Positions 46,058 through 60,300 of a DNA stretch of 64,000 nt are shown in pieces (positions within the stretch are counted from its first letter, which is position 1; each line of letters opens with the position of its first letter). The notes below the pieces were generated by a model. That model made no database searches. It was not told where the DNA came from and was given only the letters and a program-made list of their open reading frames with translations. Source of the stretch: Scenedesmus sp. ARA3 (taxonomy: Eukaryota; Chlorophyta; Chlorophyceae; Sphaeropleales; Scenedesmaceae); assembly GCA_004335835.1 (NCBI GenBank), contig RWJK01001019.1:22146-86145 (forward strand), in the 5' to 3' direction. The position numbers and the translations under genes were made by a program.

Positions 46058-49000
46058 AGGTGGTGCCGCACAAGTTCTCCGGCAATGCTGACATCGTGCC
46101 GCTGGAGTTCAGGCAGGCGGTGAGCAGCTGGCAGTGCACCACAGTGCACCATGTTGGTAGGATCGTGAGATCAATGTTGCAGGCATCGTGCAGCAAGCGC
46201 ATGCGTGCAGCAACGCTGCGGGACTTCCAGGTGTTGCATTTAGTTCTGCTAGCTGCGCTGCAACTGTAACTCATGCCGCCTCCACAGTCCAAATAGCCCA
46301 CAAACATCATTGCCGCTGCTGTTATTGTGTTTCAACGGCTGCTGCAGCGTGACCCCCACTCTGGAGAGGAGCACTCTGAGGTCGCACCTGGATTCAAATG
46401 CAAGCTGCACTGCATTTGCACGCCCATTTCTGCACGGCCCGCACACCACAACATCACTGCCACCTCTATGTTTTGTGTTTCAACGGCTGCTGCAGCGCGA
46501 CCCGCACTCTGGAGAGGAGCACTCAGAGGTCGCATTCGAGTTCCGCAAGCTGCGCTTCAACTACCACCCGGATTCAAACGGCTTTGAGCGGCTGCGCTTC
46601 CCCGTGCACGAGCCCTTCAGCTACTACCTGAAGGCCAGCGGATACGGCCATGGCGACAAGGTGGCGGCAGCTGTGGCGCAGTGGGGCCTGAACAAGTTTG
46701 AGGTGCGCTGCTGAGCTGTGGTTGTTTTTTGAACGGACATGTTCAGTTTCATACAAAACTTGAACTTGGGAACAGGGGTGGCGGTTGCGGCTATGGCGCA
46801 GCGGGGCCTCAATAAGTTCGAGGTGCGGTGCTGCTGCTGTGAATCTTGTGCGGCTACTTGCTTGACGGTGCATGCCAGCATGCTGTCGGTACGACAGATG
46901 CAGCAATCAGGGGTTGCCAGTGGGCTTGAACAGGCCGTTTGCTATGCAGCGGTTCCTTGTGGTTGCTGGCGGAACAATACAAGTGTGTGAGACGTGGTTG
47001 CGCCTTGCACAGAAGTACAGGGCTGGGGCACAGTGGTATTGGTTTTGAGCTGTCGCGCTGTGGGGCACAAACAAGTTTGGGGTGCTACGCTGCTGCTGCT
47101 TCTTGCTGTGGCTGCTGCAATGCTGCCGGCTGCTTGTCGTGGCCGTAGATTTGACATTGAGCTTGTGTGCTGAGAGATGTTTGTGTCTGCTGTTGTTGCA
47201 GCACCGCTCGTGTTCCCTACTGCTGCTGCTGCTCCTTTGTGCATGCCAGGTGCCCGTGCCCCCTTTCAGCGAACTGCTCAAGGAGCAGATGCTGGCGCCC
47301 GTCTCCGTGTTCCAGCCATGCTGACCCTGCTGCTGCTGCTGCTGCTGGGTGCCCGTGCCTCCCATCGGTGAGTTGCTCAAGGAGCAGATGCTGGCGCCCT
47401 TCTTCGTGTTCCAGCCATGCTGACCCTGCTGCTGCTGCTGCTGCTGCTGCTAGGTGCCTGTGCCTCCCTTCAGCGAGTTGCTCAAGGAGCAGATGCTGGC
47501 GCCCTTCTTCGTATNNNNNNNNNNNNNNNNNNNNNNNNNNNNNNNNNNNNNNNNNNNNNNNNNNNNNNNNNNNNNNNNNNNNNNNNNNNNNNNNNNNNNN
47601 NNNNNNNNNNNNNNNNNNNNNNNNNNNNNNNNNNNNNNNNNNNNNNNNNNNNNNNCCAGGTGCCTGTGCCTCCCTTCAGCGAGTTGCTCAAGGAGCAGAT
47701 GCTGGCGCCCTTCTTCGTGTTCCAGGTCTTCTGCGTAGGGCTGTGGTGCCTGGACGAGTACTGGTGAATGGGGCGGTGTTGGGGCTGCAGCTGTGTAAAG
47801 ATTGTACAGCTGCGTCTCACATCTGAGAGTGTGCACGCAAGCGAGAGAACCTGCATTCATGGCATGCAGCAGCAGCAGCAGCAGCAGGGACTTTCATCCA
47901 GGCCTGCAGCAGCTCATTGCAGGCTTAGGACTCCAAACCTTGCCACAGCAAACCCCACTGTTGCGTGCATGCTGCCAAAGCAGCAGCAGCAGCGGCAGGC
48001 TCCTCCGGTGTAGCTAGCTGGCTTTGCCTCAGCCAGCATGGTTTAAGGATTGGATCAACATCAAACCATGGCTGTGTGCTATTTGTTTCTTAGCTTTGTC
48101 TGTATTCAAAGCTGCATCGCAACAGCTAAGCAATTTGCTGCACCACCTCCTTGGAACATGGCAGCAAGCTCTACTTGTGGTTATGAGAAGCCACACAAGC
48201 AGCTGTTGGAAGTGTTGTTTGCAGCACTGTTTGTAACACAGCACTGTTTGTAACACTTTTCTAAAGTTCAACTCTGCTGCTGCCTCTTGCTGCAGGTACT
48301 ACTCGCTGTTCACGCTGGGCATGCTGGTCATGTTTGAGTGCACCGTGGTCGTGCAGCGCCAGCGCAACTTGCGCGAGCTGCGCAGCCTGCAGACACCCAA
48401 GCAACGCCTGCAGGCATACCGCGGCGGCAAGTGGGAGGTGCGGCGGTTGTTGTTCATTTATATGAAAATATCAATTTCAAAGGCTGCGGGTCAATGGAGG
48501 CAGCAAGTGAATGTGCAGTGCAGAGCAGCGTCTATGGCTTTATGGTTTTCTTTTGGTTTGGTGCACAAGTAGATGTTGCAGCGCCGGCGAGAGCTGCGCA
48601 GCCTGCAGACGCCCAAGCAGCGGCTGCAGGCATACCGCGGCGGCAAGTGGGAGGTGCGCAGCAAAGCCTGCGGCTTCACATGTTTGGAAACCCACTTTAC
48701 AGCCTCCTCATGAAGTGTGTATTTGCAAGGATAGCAAGTGGGAGGTGCAGCGCAGAGCAGGGCATGTAGCTTCGTGCTTGCTGTTCACATGTAAAATGCA
48801 CAGGTTGGGGCTGCGCGAGCTGCGCAGCCTGCAGACGCCCAAGCAGCGCCTGCAGGCCTACCGCGGCGGCAAGTGGGAGGTGCGGCGCAGTGCGGCGCAA
48901 TCAGTTGCTGTTTTCAAAGCCTGCGGCTATAGTTTTTCCTTGGGTGGTGCTGTTGTATCGCACAAGTAGGCGGTCTGGGTGTGCTGCTAGGACAGGGGTG

Positions 49001-49686
49001 GAAGGTGGGAGGAGGGTTGGAGTGACTGCCAACGCAAGGAGTAACATAACATAGCCTCTGTGATCAAGCAACCAGTCTGGCTCAACGGTGTTTGAGCCAA
49101 GGTCATAAACCAACAACAAAGCATGACTGTGCTGTGACTGCAGGAGGTGCCTGGCGAGGCGCTGCTGCCTGGTGACGTGGTCAGCAGTGCCTTGCCATAC
49201 GGTGAATGCTCTGCTGACAATGCATTGAAAATTCTTAACAAGCAGGTTGTGTTGCTGCTGTGACTGCAGGAGGTGCCTGGCGAGGCGCTGCTGCCTGGTG
49301 ACGTGGTCAGCACTGCCTTGCCACACGGTGAATGCTCTGCTGACAATGCATTGAAAGTTCTTAACAAGCAGGTTGTGTTGCTGCTGTGACTGCAGGAGGT
49401 GCCTGGTGAGGCGCTTCTGCCTGGCGATGTGGTCAGCATCTGCCGGCCCAAGGGGGGCCCCGGGGCAGAGGAGAAGGTGGTGCCCGCAGGTGGGTGCTGC
49501 AGCAGCTGCAGCTGCTGGGGATTTGCTGCATGTTGCGTGTTAGGCTTAGGCGTACACCGCTCTCTTTCGAGCATGCGTGGGTGATTTGCTCTGTAGGCAC
49601 AGGACAGCATAAGAAGCCTTGAATCAATGGACAGCTCCTGTACTATCCTGTGCTTACCGGCGAATCCACACTGACAACCCGTTGAC

Positions 49687-49717
<31 letters not shown>

Positions 49718-51499
49718 TGCTGTCACCGCTGCAGACTGCTTGCTTCTTGCCGGCAACTGCATTGTAGAAGAGGCTGTGCTCACTGGCCAGCCCACACTGA
49801 CAACCCGCTGACCTGCTGCTGCTGCTGCTGTCGCCGCTGCAGATTGCCTGCTGCTCGCCGGCAATTGCATTGTGGAAGAGGCTGTGCTCACTGGCGAGTC
49901 AACCCCCCAATGGAAGCTGGCTGTTGGGGGCGGCGGCGTGTCACCGAACGAGCACCTGCACATCAAATCGCACAGGCAGCATGTGCTGTTTGGCGGGACA
50001 AAGGTGCTGCAGCATACCGGAGATAAGGCAGGGCGCATTCGCACGCCAGACGGCGGCTGCCTTGCTGTTGTGCTGCGGACAGGTGCGGGACAGAGACACG
50101 GATGCTGCTGTGCACACAGCTGTGTTGTGTGACTCGGCGCGTAGCTGTGTGTGGAGAATTTACAGCATGTTTGTGGTGCATCCAGCTGGTTGTTGAGGCT
50201 GTTTTGTTCACAGAAGTGTACTGACGGCCTCTGTTGTGCTGTGTTGTTTGCACACGCTTGATCCTCTGGCGATGTGTGGGGTATGCATTGTGCGAATTCC
50301 GGCCGATGATGCTTGCTGAACTAGATAGTAGATTTGTAGCGGGGCAACCTGCGATGATCCTAAACCCATTTGGGGAAGCCCTGAGGCCCGCTGGATGCCC
50401 CCTGCTCTATTTGCAGCCGCAGGGCGCTGTGTTTTGAAGGCAGTGTGTCTCTGGTGTTCAATGGTGTTTCATGGTGCATGTGGTCAGTGAGAGTTCTTCA
50501 TGGTGTGCTGTTCCTCTGTTCTGCATTGTGCCAGCTACCCGAACTAAGTGAATGTCAAGCAGAGTTTGACCGTGCACCTGCATAGGGCGCACCACATCAG
50601 TGACCGCAGTGCCTGCTGTTGCTGTTGCTGCTGCTGCTGCCGCTGCCCCCTCACAAAGTACTGCTGCAGGCTTTGAGACCAGCCAGGGGCAGCTGATGCG
50701 CACCATCCTGTACAGCACGGAGCGCGTGACCGCCAACAGCTGGGAGACGGGGCTCTTTATCTGCTTCCTGCTGGTGTTCGCAGTGTCTGCGGCTTACTAT
50801 GTGCTGAAGCATGGCCTGGCGGTGAGTCCTTAGCTGTTTATGGTGCGAGATCTTCATTTGTGAGCCCTCAGCTGCGACATCTTAGCTGTTTCTGGTGCCA
50901 TTGTAGAGCTGGATCTGGTGTGGTGTTCCTGTGGTGTACTTGTGGAGCCGGTTGCACTGGCACCACCAGTACACCACAGGCACACCACACCAGAGGTGTG
51001 TTTGATCGTCTGCCTGCTGGTGGTTGCGGTGTCTGCAGCTTACTACGTGCTCAAGCATGGCTGGCGGTGAGTCCCTAGCTGTTTATGGTGTGAGGCCTTA
51101 ACTGTGAGCCCTGAGCTGCGACATCTTAGCTGTTTCTAGTGCTCTTGTAGAGCTGGATCTGGTGGGGTGTCCCTGTGGTGTGCTCGTGGTACCTGTTGCA
51201 GCTGGCACCACAAGTACACCACAGGCGCACCCCACCAGAGGTGTGTTTGATTGTCTGCCTGCTGGTGTTGGCGGTGTCTGTGGCTTTCTACATGTTTCAA
51301 CACGGCGTGGTGGTGAGGCGGTCTGCTTGTGTACATCTCTTTGGTGCTGTTTTTGGCTTGTTCGATGTGGCGTGGTGTCTGCAGTTGGGTGTTTTGTGGG
51401 ACGTATCCAATATGGTGTGTTTGTCATCGTCTGTGGAAATGTGGGGCCTGTGGGTCACCGCCAACAACTCAGCTTCAGTTGCTGCAACGCAAACTTTAT

Positions 51500-51535
<36 letters not shown>

Positions 51536-54450
51536 AGGACCCCAGCCGTGACCGCTTCAAGCTCATCCTGAACTGCGTCATGATCGTGACCAGCGTCATC
51601 CCGCCAGGTGCGCAACACACCCCAGCGCTGCTGCAACAGCAGGCGCGCTCTGAGCATGAGCAGAGCTGCAGTCGATGCCAGCCTGGTGGCTTCTTGCTGA
51701 TTTTGCCGTTAACGGGAAGTTCAAATCATGTGTGTTACTTTCCACATGCAGAGCTGCCCATGGAGCTGACCATTGCTGTCAACGCCAGCCTGGTGGCGCT
51801 GGCCAGCAAGGCCATCTTCTGCACGGAGCCCTTCCGCATACCCTTCGCGGGCAAGGTGCGTATGAACTGCTGCTTAAGATTCTGTCTAACAGTACAGCTT
51901 CAATTGGACTTTTGGGGGCGCTTGTGCAGCGCAGTGGCAGCGTAGTGGTGTGAGCAAGGTCATCTTCTGCACGGAGCCCTTCTGCATACCCTTGGCGGGC
52001 AAGGTGTGGCCGTTGTGTATGAGTTGAGATCTCACCATCAGCACTTCTCTTTCGTTTCACACTGATGTTATGTGAGTGGCATGTGAAGGATGCTGTGCCT
52101 GTGTCATCTTCTTGCTCAGCTGCTTTCATGCTGCCCTGTTATCGGCTTTGCTGTAGTGTAGGTGGAGGTGTGCTGCTTTGACAAGACAGGCACACTCACA
52201 ACAGACCACCTGCTGCTGGAGGGGCTAGCAGGGCTGCCCGGCAAGTGAGTGTTACGTAACATGTCATAACACGTCGTCATACGCTACAGTTGGTTAATTG
52301 CAGTCCCAACAGCACATCAGGTCGAGGTCGATAGGAAAGGCATAGTGTTGCATAACAATGCTTCGCCATTTGCCTTTGCAGCACTGCTCTCTGCCTGCTC
52401 TGGCAAATTGCAATTGCAATAGCTGCCGCAGTGCGTCTTGCAAACCTGGCACCTGGCAGTGTGCTTGCTGCCATGGCACACGCCTACTCCGCTTCTTTTA
52501 AGCATGCGTGCATGTGCGCTGTCCTGCAGGCCGCCGCGCGAGCTGGTGAGCGAGCCGGCGCAGATGCCTGCTGCTGCCGGCGAGGTGCTGGCTGCTTGCC
52601 AGAGCCTGGTGCTCATCGACGGCGAGGTCATTGGGGACCCTCTTGAGAAGGCCGCACTGCAGGTAAGGCACAGCAGAAAACAAGTTTGGCACTTGTTGCA
52701 TGTTTGGGAGTATGTGTGTAGGTGTTGGCTGGCTGCCAGAGCTTGGTGCTTATTGACGGGGAGGTCATTGGGAACCCTCTTGAGAAGGCGGCTCTGCAGG
52801 TGAGGCAAATGCCGCTGCAGACCTTTGCAAAGGCGCTTTCAGCTGCTCAGCACTGCTGCCGCTACAGGCCTCCTGCTCGAGCTACAGCAGCAGCAGTGCG
52901 CTGTCACAATATATCCGTGCTAGCCACTCTTTTTTAGCTCCCACTGGTTTGCACCCCTTGCCCTGTTGCTGCCCTTCAGGCGTCCCGCTGGAGCTACAGC
53001 AGCGACGTGGCGCTGTCACACGACAAGAAGACGCGCGCGACCGTGGTGCAGCGCTACCACTTCAGCAGCGGGCTGCGCCGGATGGCTGCCACAGTGCTGC
53101 TGGAGGAGGAGGATGCTCCACAGCCTGTGCCTGTTGCGCTGATGAAGGGGGCGCCTGAAGTGGTGCGGCAGTTCCTGAAGCAGGTGCGGCCTGTTTGTAA
53201 CCTGCTGTGCAGCACAGTGATAGAAGCAGAGACGGAGGCGGATACTGGGCATTGCATGGTATGGTGTGTTTGACAGCAGGGTCTTTCATCCGGGCCCATC
53301 CCAGTCGTAGTGGGGGCGCTGGGTTCCAAACCCTGCCACAGCAGCTGCTGCTTGCACCTGTTGATGCCGTCTGGCTGTACTGCTTGGCCAGACGGCTGCG
53401 TGTGAGCCGCGACATACATCTGCATGCATAGCTTACCCTTACCTTCTGGCCTCAGACCATGCGCTCATCATGTCGTGACCGCAAGGGGTCAGCTGGTGGC
53501 AGGACTGACGTGACATTACCGTAAGTGTATAGCATAGCCACACCCACAGCACGCCTTGTGCGCACCTGTCCACTCAAATTTGTCCTGCAGGTGCCCTCAG
53601 ACTACAATGCCATCTACAAACACTTCGCTGCACAGGGCTTGTTCACACTCACATGCCATACCGAATCAGCATGCATTCGGCCCGCCTGCCGGCTCTACTC
53701 CACTGTTAATCCCGATCCCTGCAGGTGCCATCAGACTATGACGCCACATACAAGCACTTTGCTGCTCAGGGTGCGCGCGTGATCGCGCTGGCCAGGCGGC
53801 GGCTGCCAACTGACCTGGACGGGCCTGAGCTGCGCAACCTGGAGCGAGATGCGGTCGAGCGGGACATGGAGTTTACAGGGTTCGCCATTTTCCAGGTGAG
53901 AACTTCACATTTGGAAGTTGTATATGTTGACTGACTTTAGTGTCAGGGCGTTGCAGCGACTGTCAATCGACTTGGACGGGCCATAGCTGCGGAACATGGA
54001 GCGGGAGGCGGTGGAGCGGGACGAGTTCACTGGGTTTGCCATCTTCCAAGTGAAAACTTCACACTGAGCATGATCTGTTTTTCTGGGTGCTCCTGGGTGC
54101 TCTTGAAATAAGATGCGACACGGGCGCAAGAAGCGTTGGAGCCTGTAGTTGCGGTGCTGGCATCAATCAGACACATGCTGTTCATGATCAGCAGCATGTC
54201 TTGACCACTTGCTGCTGCTGCTGCTGCTGCAGTGTCCCCTGAAGGAGGAGTCTGAGCCTGCACTGGCTGAGCTGGCATCAGCCAGCCACATGCTGGTCAT
54301 GATCGCCGGCGATGCGCCTCCTGATCTCACTTCTGCTGCTGCTGCTGCTGCAGTGTCCCCTGAAGGAGGAGTCTGAGCCTGCACTGGCTGAGCTGGCATC
54401 AGCCAGCCACATGCTGGTCATGATCACCGGTGATGCGCCTCCTGATCTCA

Positions 54451-54490
<40 letters not shown>

Positions 54491-57198
54491 AGTGTCCCCT
54501 GAAGGAGGAGTCGGAGCCTGCACTCGCTGAGCTGGCATCAGCCAGCCACATGCTGGTCATGATCACGGGTGAAGCACCTCCTAACCTCACTTCTGCTGCT
54601 GCTGCTGCTGCTGCAGTGTCCTCTGAAGGAAGAGTCAGAGCCTGCACTGGCTGAGCTGGCATCAGCCAGTCACATGCTGGTCATGATCACCGGCGATGCG
54701 CCGCTGACGGCAGTGCATGCAGCCAGCCAAGTGCACATCGTCACGCGGCCAGTGCTGGTCATGCAGCACAAGTGAGTGTTGGGTTTTATTGTTTGCAGCA
54801 AGCAAGGTAGTGTTGTCTTTTGATATTGTGCAGCACCAGTGAGGTGCCATTGTAAACGAGCATGGAGCCAGCCAGTTGCACAATGTGACACGGCCAGTGC
54901 TGGTCATGCAGCCCAAGTGCGTGTTTGGCTACGACAAGGCGGGTGGCAACTTGTGCTCCTGTTGCTGCTGCTGGTGCCTGCTGTTGGTCAACCAGTTTTC
55001 AATTATGACAAAACCAAGCCCTTGTGCACTTGTGTGACACTTGCTGCAGGCTTGAAGCTGTGGGTGATGGCCCGGGCGCCTACCACACCCCGGGTTCAGC
55101 AGATGCTGATGCCGAGTTCGAGTGGGCCATTCATAACAGAGTTCTGGCGAAACCAAAACCTTGTGCACTTGTGTGACACTTGCTGCAGGCTTGAAGCTGT
55201 TGTTGATGGCCCAGGCGCCTACCACACCCCGGGATCCGCAGAGACTGATGCGGACTGTCATGATCAGCATCACAAATGTCTGGCCAAACCCTTATTACGT
55301 GTACATTCCGTCACCTTTCTCACTGCAGGCTGGAAGCTGTGGGTGACGGCCCAGGCGCCTACCACACCCCAGGTTCTGCAGAAGCTGATGCCGAGTTTGA
55401 GTGGGTGTCCCCGGATGAGTCGTCGCGCATCCCCTTCAGCAGAAGCTGGGAGGAGCTGCTGCTGCTGGCTGGCGAGTACGACCTGTGCCTGACAGGTGCG
55501 GCGGGAAAGGGGCACACCGCGCGCAGCGCAGCTGAAGGGCGCTGAGCTTATTTAATGTGGGTCACTTGCGCTGGCAAGCGCTGCAACACACTGCGCAGCG
55601 CTCGGGCCTGACAGCATGCTGCTTTGGGCGTGGTGGCTGTGCTCATGTCCAGCGTAAGACCTGCCACCCGCTCACGATGTGCATACTGCATTACCACAGG
55701 CAACTATGTTGATCCATTTTGTCATGATTATGCTGCTGCTTTGCTGCAGGTGCCGCGCTGGCGCACGCTGAGGGCTGCGGGCTGGGCCGCAGGGTCATCC
55801 CGCTGGTGCATGGTGCCTAACATTAACCACAACATATCATTTATCTGGGTTGTGCTCGTATGTTATGTCTGCTGCGCAGGCGACGCGCTGGCGCACGTTG
55901 AGGGCTGCGGGCTGGGCCGCAGGGTCATCCCGCTGGTGCAGGTCTTTGCACGCGTGAGCCCTGAGCAGAAGGAGCTGGTGCTGCAGGTGCGTGTGGAACG
56001 TGATGCTGCTGCCTTGGGTTGAGTGCTGATGTGGCTTGAGACTTCATAGAGAGCAGAAGGAAAAGCTGGGTGCTGCAGGTACGTGCGTATGTGTGAGTGT
56101 GTGTGGCTCTCACCTTTTCTGTGTCGCAGTGTGCTTTGCTGCAGTGTGTTGCTGGTGCACCAGGTTTGGGAGCTCCGGTTGTTGCGACTGTGGGGTCTTA
56201 ACAATAGGAGCAGGTGCTTGCAGAAAAACACGCGTGTGTATAGGACGGCTGCGTGTTTGGGACGCTGGCGTGGCTTTGCCCCCAGCTGCTGCGGCTGACG
56301 CACAATGCTTGCCGCAGCAGCTCACAATTCACACTTTGTTGTCTGCTGCTGCTGCTGCTGTGCCTGCAGACGCTGCGTGCTGGCGGCTGGGTGACGCTGA
56401 TGGTTGGTGACGGCACCAACGATGTGGGAGGGCTCAAGGCTGCACATGTTGGCGTGGCGCTGCTGGCACCCAGTGCTCTGGCTGAGCTCAAGGTGCGAAT
56501 GGTTGGCAATGCTCAAGTGTACTTCGGGTTGTCCGGTTTGCCGTTTGCCGACTTGTGTGATGTTGGGTGTCGGTACTCAGTAGTTCACATCAACTATGCA
56601 AATGGTGTTATTCTCTATGTCGTGTTCATTGAGAGAAGCCAATTCTTCAGAAATGCTCAAGCTGCCCCGTGTGCTTACTGCCCTGTGCCTGCTGGTGCTG
56701 CTGCTGCCCTGCCTGCTTACGCCATTGCAGAAGAAGTCGAAGGAGAGGGGAGAGAAGAAGAGCAGGAGCTCAAAAGCAATAGCAGCAGGCGGCAGCGCAA
56801 ACAGCAGCCAGCAGCAGCAGCAGGGTGCAGTGGTGCCCGCCGGAGATCGAGCAGCAGCAGCAAAGGCAGGGCGCACCTCACCAGCTCCAAACGCTGGTGC
56901 GGTTGTCGCCGCTGGAAGTGCTGCTGCAGGTACAACAGGCGGCGAGCAGGCCAAGGGCAAAAAGAAGGGTGAGTGACCACTGCGCATGGCATGTGATTGC
57001 CTGCAGCTGCTGGCTGCTGCCCCACTTGTCGGCAACTCCAGCAACTCACGAGCAGAGGAAACCTCTGGCAGTGCCGCTGCTGGGGCAGCGATTGCAGGCC
57101 TGCTCCTAGCAGCTGCCTTTGTGGCGTCAAGCCGGGCGAGGCTCTACTGCAGCCATACCCATTGGCCTATGCCCAGCACTTGCACTCTCGTAAAATCT

Positions 57199-57253
<55 letters not shown>

Positions 57254-57335
57254 AGGCGAGAAGCTCAAGCCGGGCGAGGCGCTGCTGCAGCAATCCCTCT
57301 GGCCTAAGCCCAGCAGTTACACTCTCATCAAATCT

Positions 57336-57391
<56 letters not shown>

Positions 57392-60300
57392 ATTTCCAAC
57401 AGGCGAGAAGCTGAAGCCTGGTGAGGCGCTGCTGGAGCAGTACCGGGCCGCTGGCAAGCCCGTGCCGCCCTCGCTGGAGCGCATGGCGGCAATGCTGGAC
57501 AAGATGGAGGAGGACAGCGCGGCAGCACAGGTGTGGCTGTCTTACAATATGCTTCGCAGTTTAGTTGTTGCCTTATTATGCGGCTATATTGGATTAAAAC
57601 AGCGCGTCTGCCCCTTTGCCGTGTTCGGATTGGGTGGCTGTGTATGTGCGTGGAGGCCATGCTGGACAAGATGGAGGAGGACAGCGCGGCAGCACAGGTG
57701 GGCACAACATTGTGTTTTTGTTGGTGTGAGTGTCTGTGTCTGCAGACTGAGCCCCTGCGGTACCTATCTGCTGTTTGTTTTGCAGGATGCCCACATGGCC
57801 CCCCTGGCAACCCATCGCTGTTGCAGCAGTTTTGCTGAACCTGTTGTGCTGAACCTTTTCCTATGGTGCTACATTTGTTTTCTGCAGGACGCGCCCATGG
57901 TCAAGCCTGGCGATGCAAGCATGGCCTCCCCATTCACCGCAAAGGCCTCCAGTGTAGCGCCAGTGACAGACATCCTCAAGCAGGGCTGCTGCACGCTGAA
58001 CCCCCCTGTGGTGTGTGTTTCTGCTGTTTTGCAGGATGGCTACACGGTTGAAGCTCCGGCAACATATCTCTGCTGCAATGGGTTTGTTGGCCCTACTGAA
58101 CCTCTTCCTGTGGTGTCATCTTTGTTGTGTGCAGGATGTGCCTATGGTCAAGCCTGGTGACGCCTCCATGGCCTCCCCATTCACCGCAAAGGCATCCAGC
58201 GTCGCGCCTGTCACAGACATCCTCAAGCAAGGCCGCTGCACGCTGGTGACCACAGTGCAGATGTTCAAGATCCTGGGTCTGCTGTGCCTGAGCACAGCCT
58301 ACGCGCTGAGCGTGATGTACCTGCAGGGAGTCAAGCTCAGCGATGCTCAGGTGCGGGGACTTGTGTTTTGTCAGAGGTGAAGTAAACTTTTACATATTGT
58401 CTACGACAGACTCCGTTTGGAACTGTCCATGTTGAGAAAGGTCTTGCAGCCTGTTGTGGTAAGGGCCGAGATCCTGGGAGGATAGTGTGATAGGATTTGA
58501 AGCCAAGCACAGGCCTGCCAGGCATGCCATTTTGCACATCAGAAAGTACAGGCCAAGGCTGACAAAGAGCTTTGGCAGATGCAGCAAGCTGCCCCCTGAC
58601 ATGCTGCCGTGGACATACTTCAATGGTGAGTGCACCTTATGGGGACCCATAATGTGTGCTCGCCTTTGAAATATGTCCATGACAGGATGTCGGCGTCAGC
58701 TTGCGGCCTTTGCCAAAGCCACCTCGCTGCACTGGCAGCCAGGTTGCCTGCTGGCCATGCTGCAGGGTGTGCAGCATGCATGTGGCTTGCGCTGTGCTGC
58801 TGTTATACTTGAGTAGGCCACGCTGTATGATGTGCTGGCTGCCGGTAATCCACGGGTGGTGACTGCCGGCTTGTGTGTGTTGTGTTTCTGGTTGTGAGAA
58901 TGTGTTCTGCCTGCTGTTGCTGCAGGCCACGCTATCTGGCGTGCTGACTGCCGGCATGTTCTAGTTTATCAGCAACGCCAAGCCGCTGACATTGCTGCAT
59001 TTCTGCATTCAACGCCAGTGCCACCTACTGTGGGTATTGGAGTTGAATGCGGAACTCCAGCAATGACTCTATTTTGTCTGATACATGCAGGCTGTGCTGC
59101 ACTTCCGCATGCTGATACGCAGCAACATAATATGAAAGCAACTGTAACAACTGTTTGCTATGTTGTGGTATTATCTACTTTGTCTGTTGATTCTGTAAAA
59201 CAAGCGTAATTTCTGCTGTGGCGCAGGCCACGCTGTCTAGCGGGCCGTCTGCTGACATGTTCTACTTTATCAGCAACCCCCTCCGATGTTGCTTGCCGTA
59301 CCTAGTTTTTTGACAGCTGGTTACCGTTGCCTGAACGCTGCAGGCCACGCTGCCTGGCGTGCTCACTGCTGGCACAATCTGGCGCTGACTGCATATTCTG
59401 GTGTGCTAAATGCTGACACATTTTGCTATGCTGACTGACGGCATGGCCTGGTGTTTCGTCCAATTGCTGCAGGCACAATCTGGCGCTGACGGCATATTCT
59501 GGTGTGCTAAATGCTGACACATTTTGCTATGCTGACTGACGGCATGGCCTGGTGTTTCGTCCAATTGCTGCAGGCCACGCTGTCTGGCGTGCTGACTGCC
59601 GGCATGTTCTACTTCATCAGCAACGCCAAGCCGCTGCCGCAGCTGAGCTTGCTACAGCAAGTCTGTTGAACCCATACTCAACACTATCGCGTCCTGACTT
59701 TTCCATTTGCAACGATGCAGGCTACACTGCTCTCTGGCATGTTAAACGGCGGCATCCAAATGTTGAAGCAACTGTGACTTGGTGTACTCTGTCTGGTAGA
59801 TGTAAGCCATGCATCCTGACAATCCTGAAACATGTATTTCTGCTGTGGTGCAGGCCACGCTGTCTGGCGTGCTGACTGCGGGCATGTTCTACTTTCTCAG
59901 CAACGCCAAGCCGCTGTCATTGCTGAAGTCCCGCATTCATGTTCATCGCCTGGCTGACTGCGCTACATTCACAAATGTGTACTTTCTGCTGGCATGCAGG
60001 CCACGCTGTCTGGCGTGCTGACTGCCGGCATGTTCTACTTCATCAGCAAACCCTTCCACTGTTGCTTGCCATGTTCAGCTTCCTTGACTGCCGACTGCCT
60101 CTGTTTGCTTGCTGTAGGCCACACTGTCTGGCGTACTGACCGCGGGCATGTTCTACTTCCTCTACTGTTGTTAGCCATGTTTGACCTCTTCGACTGCTGG
60201 TTGCCGTTGCCTAAACGCTGCAGGCCACGCTGTCTGGCGTGCTGACTGCGGGCATGTTCTACTTCATCAGCAATGCCAAGCCGCTGCCGCAGCTGAGCCC

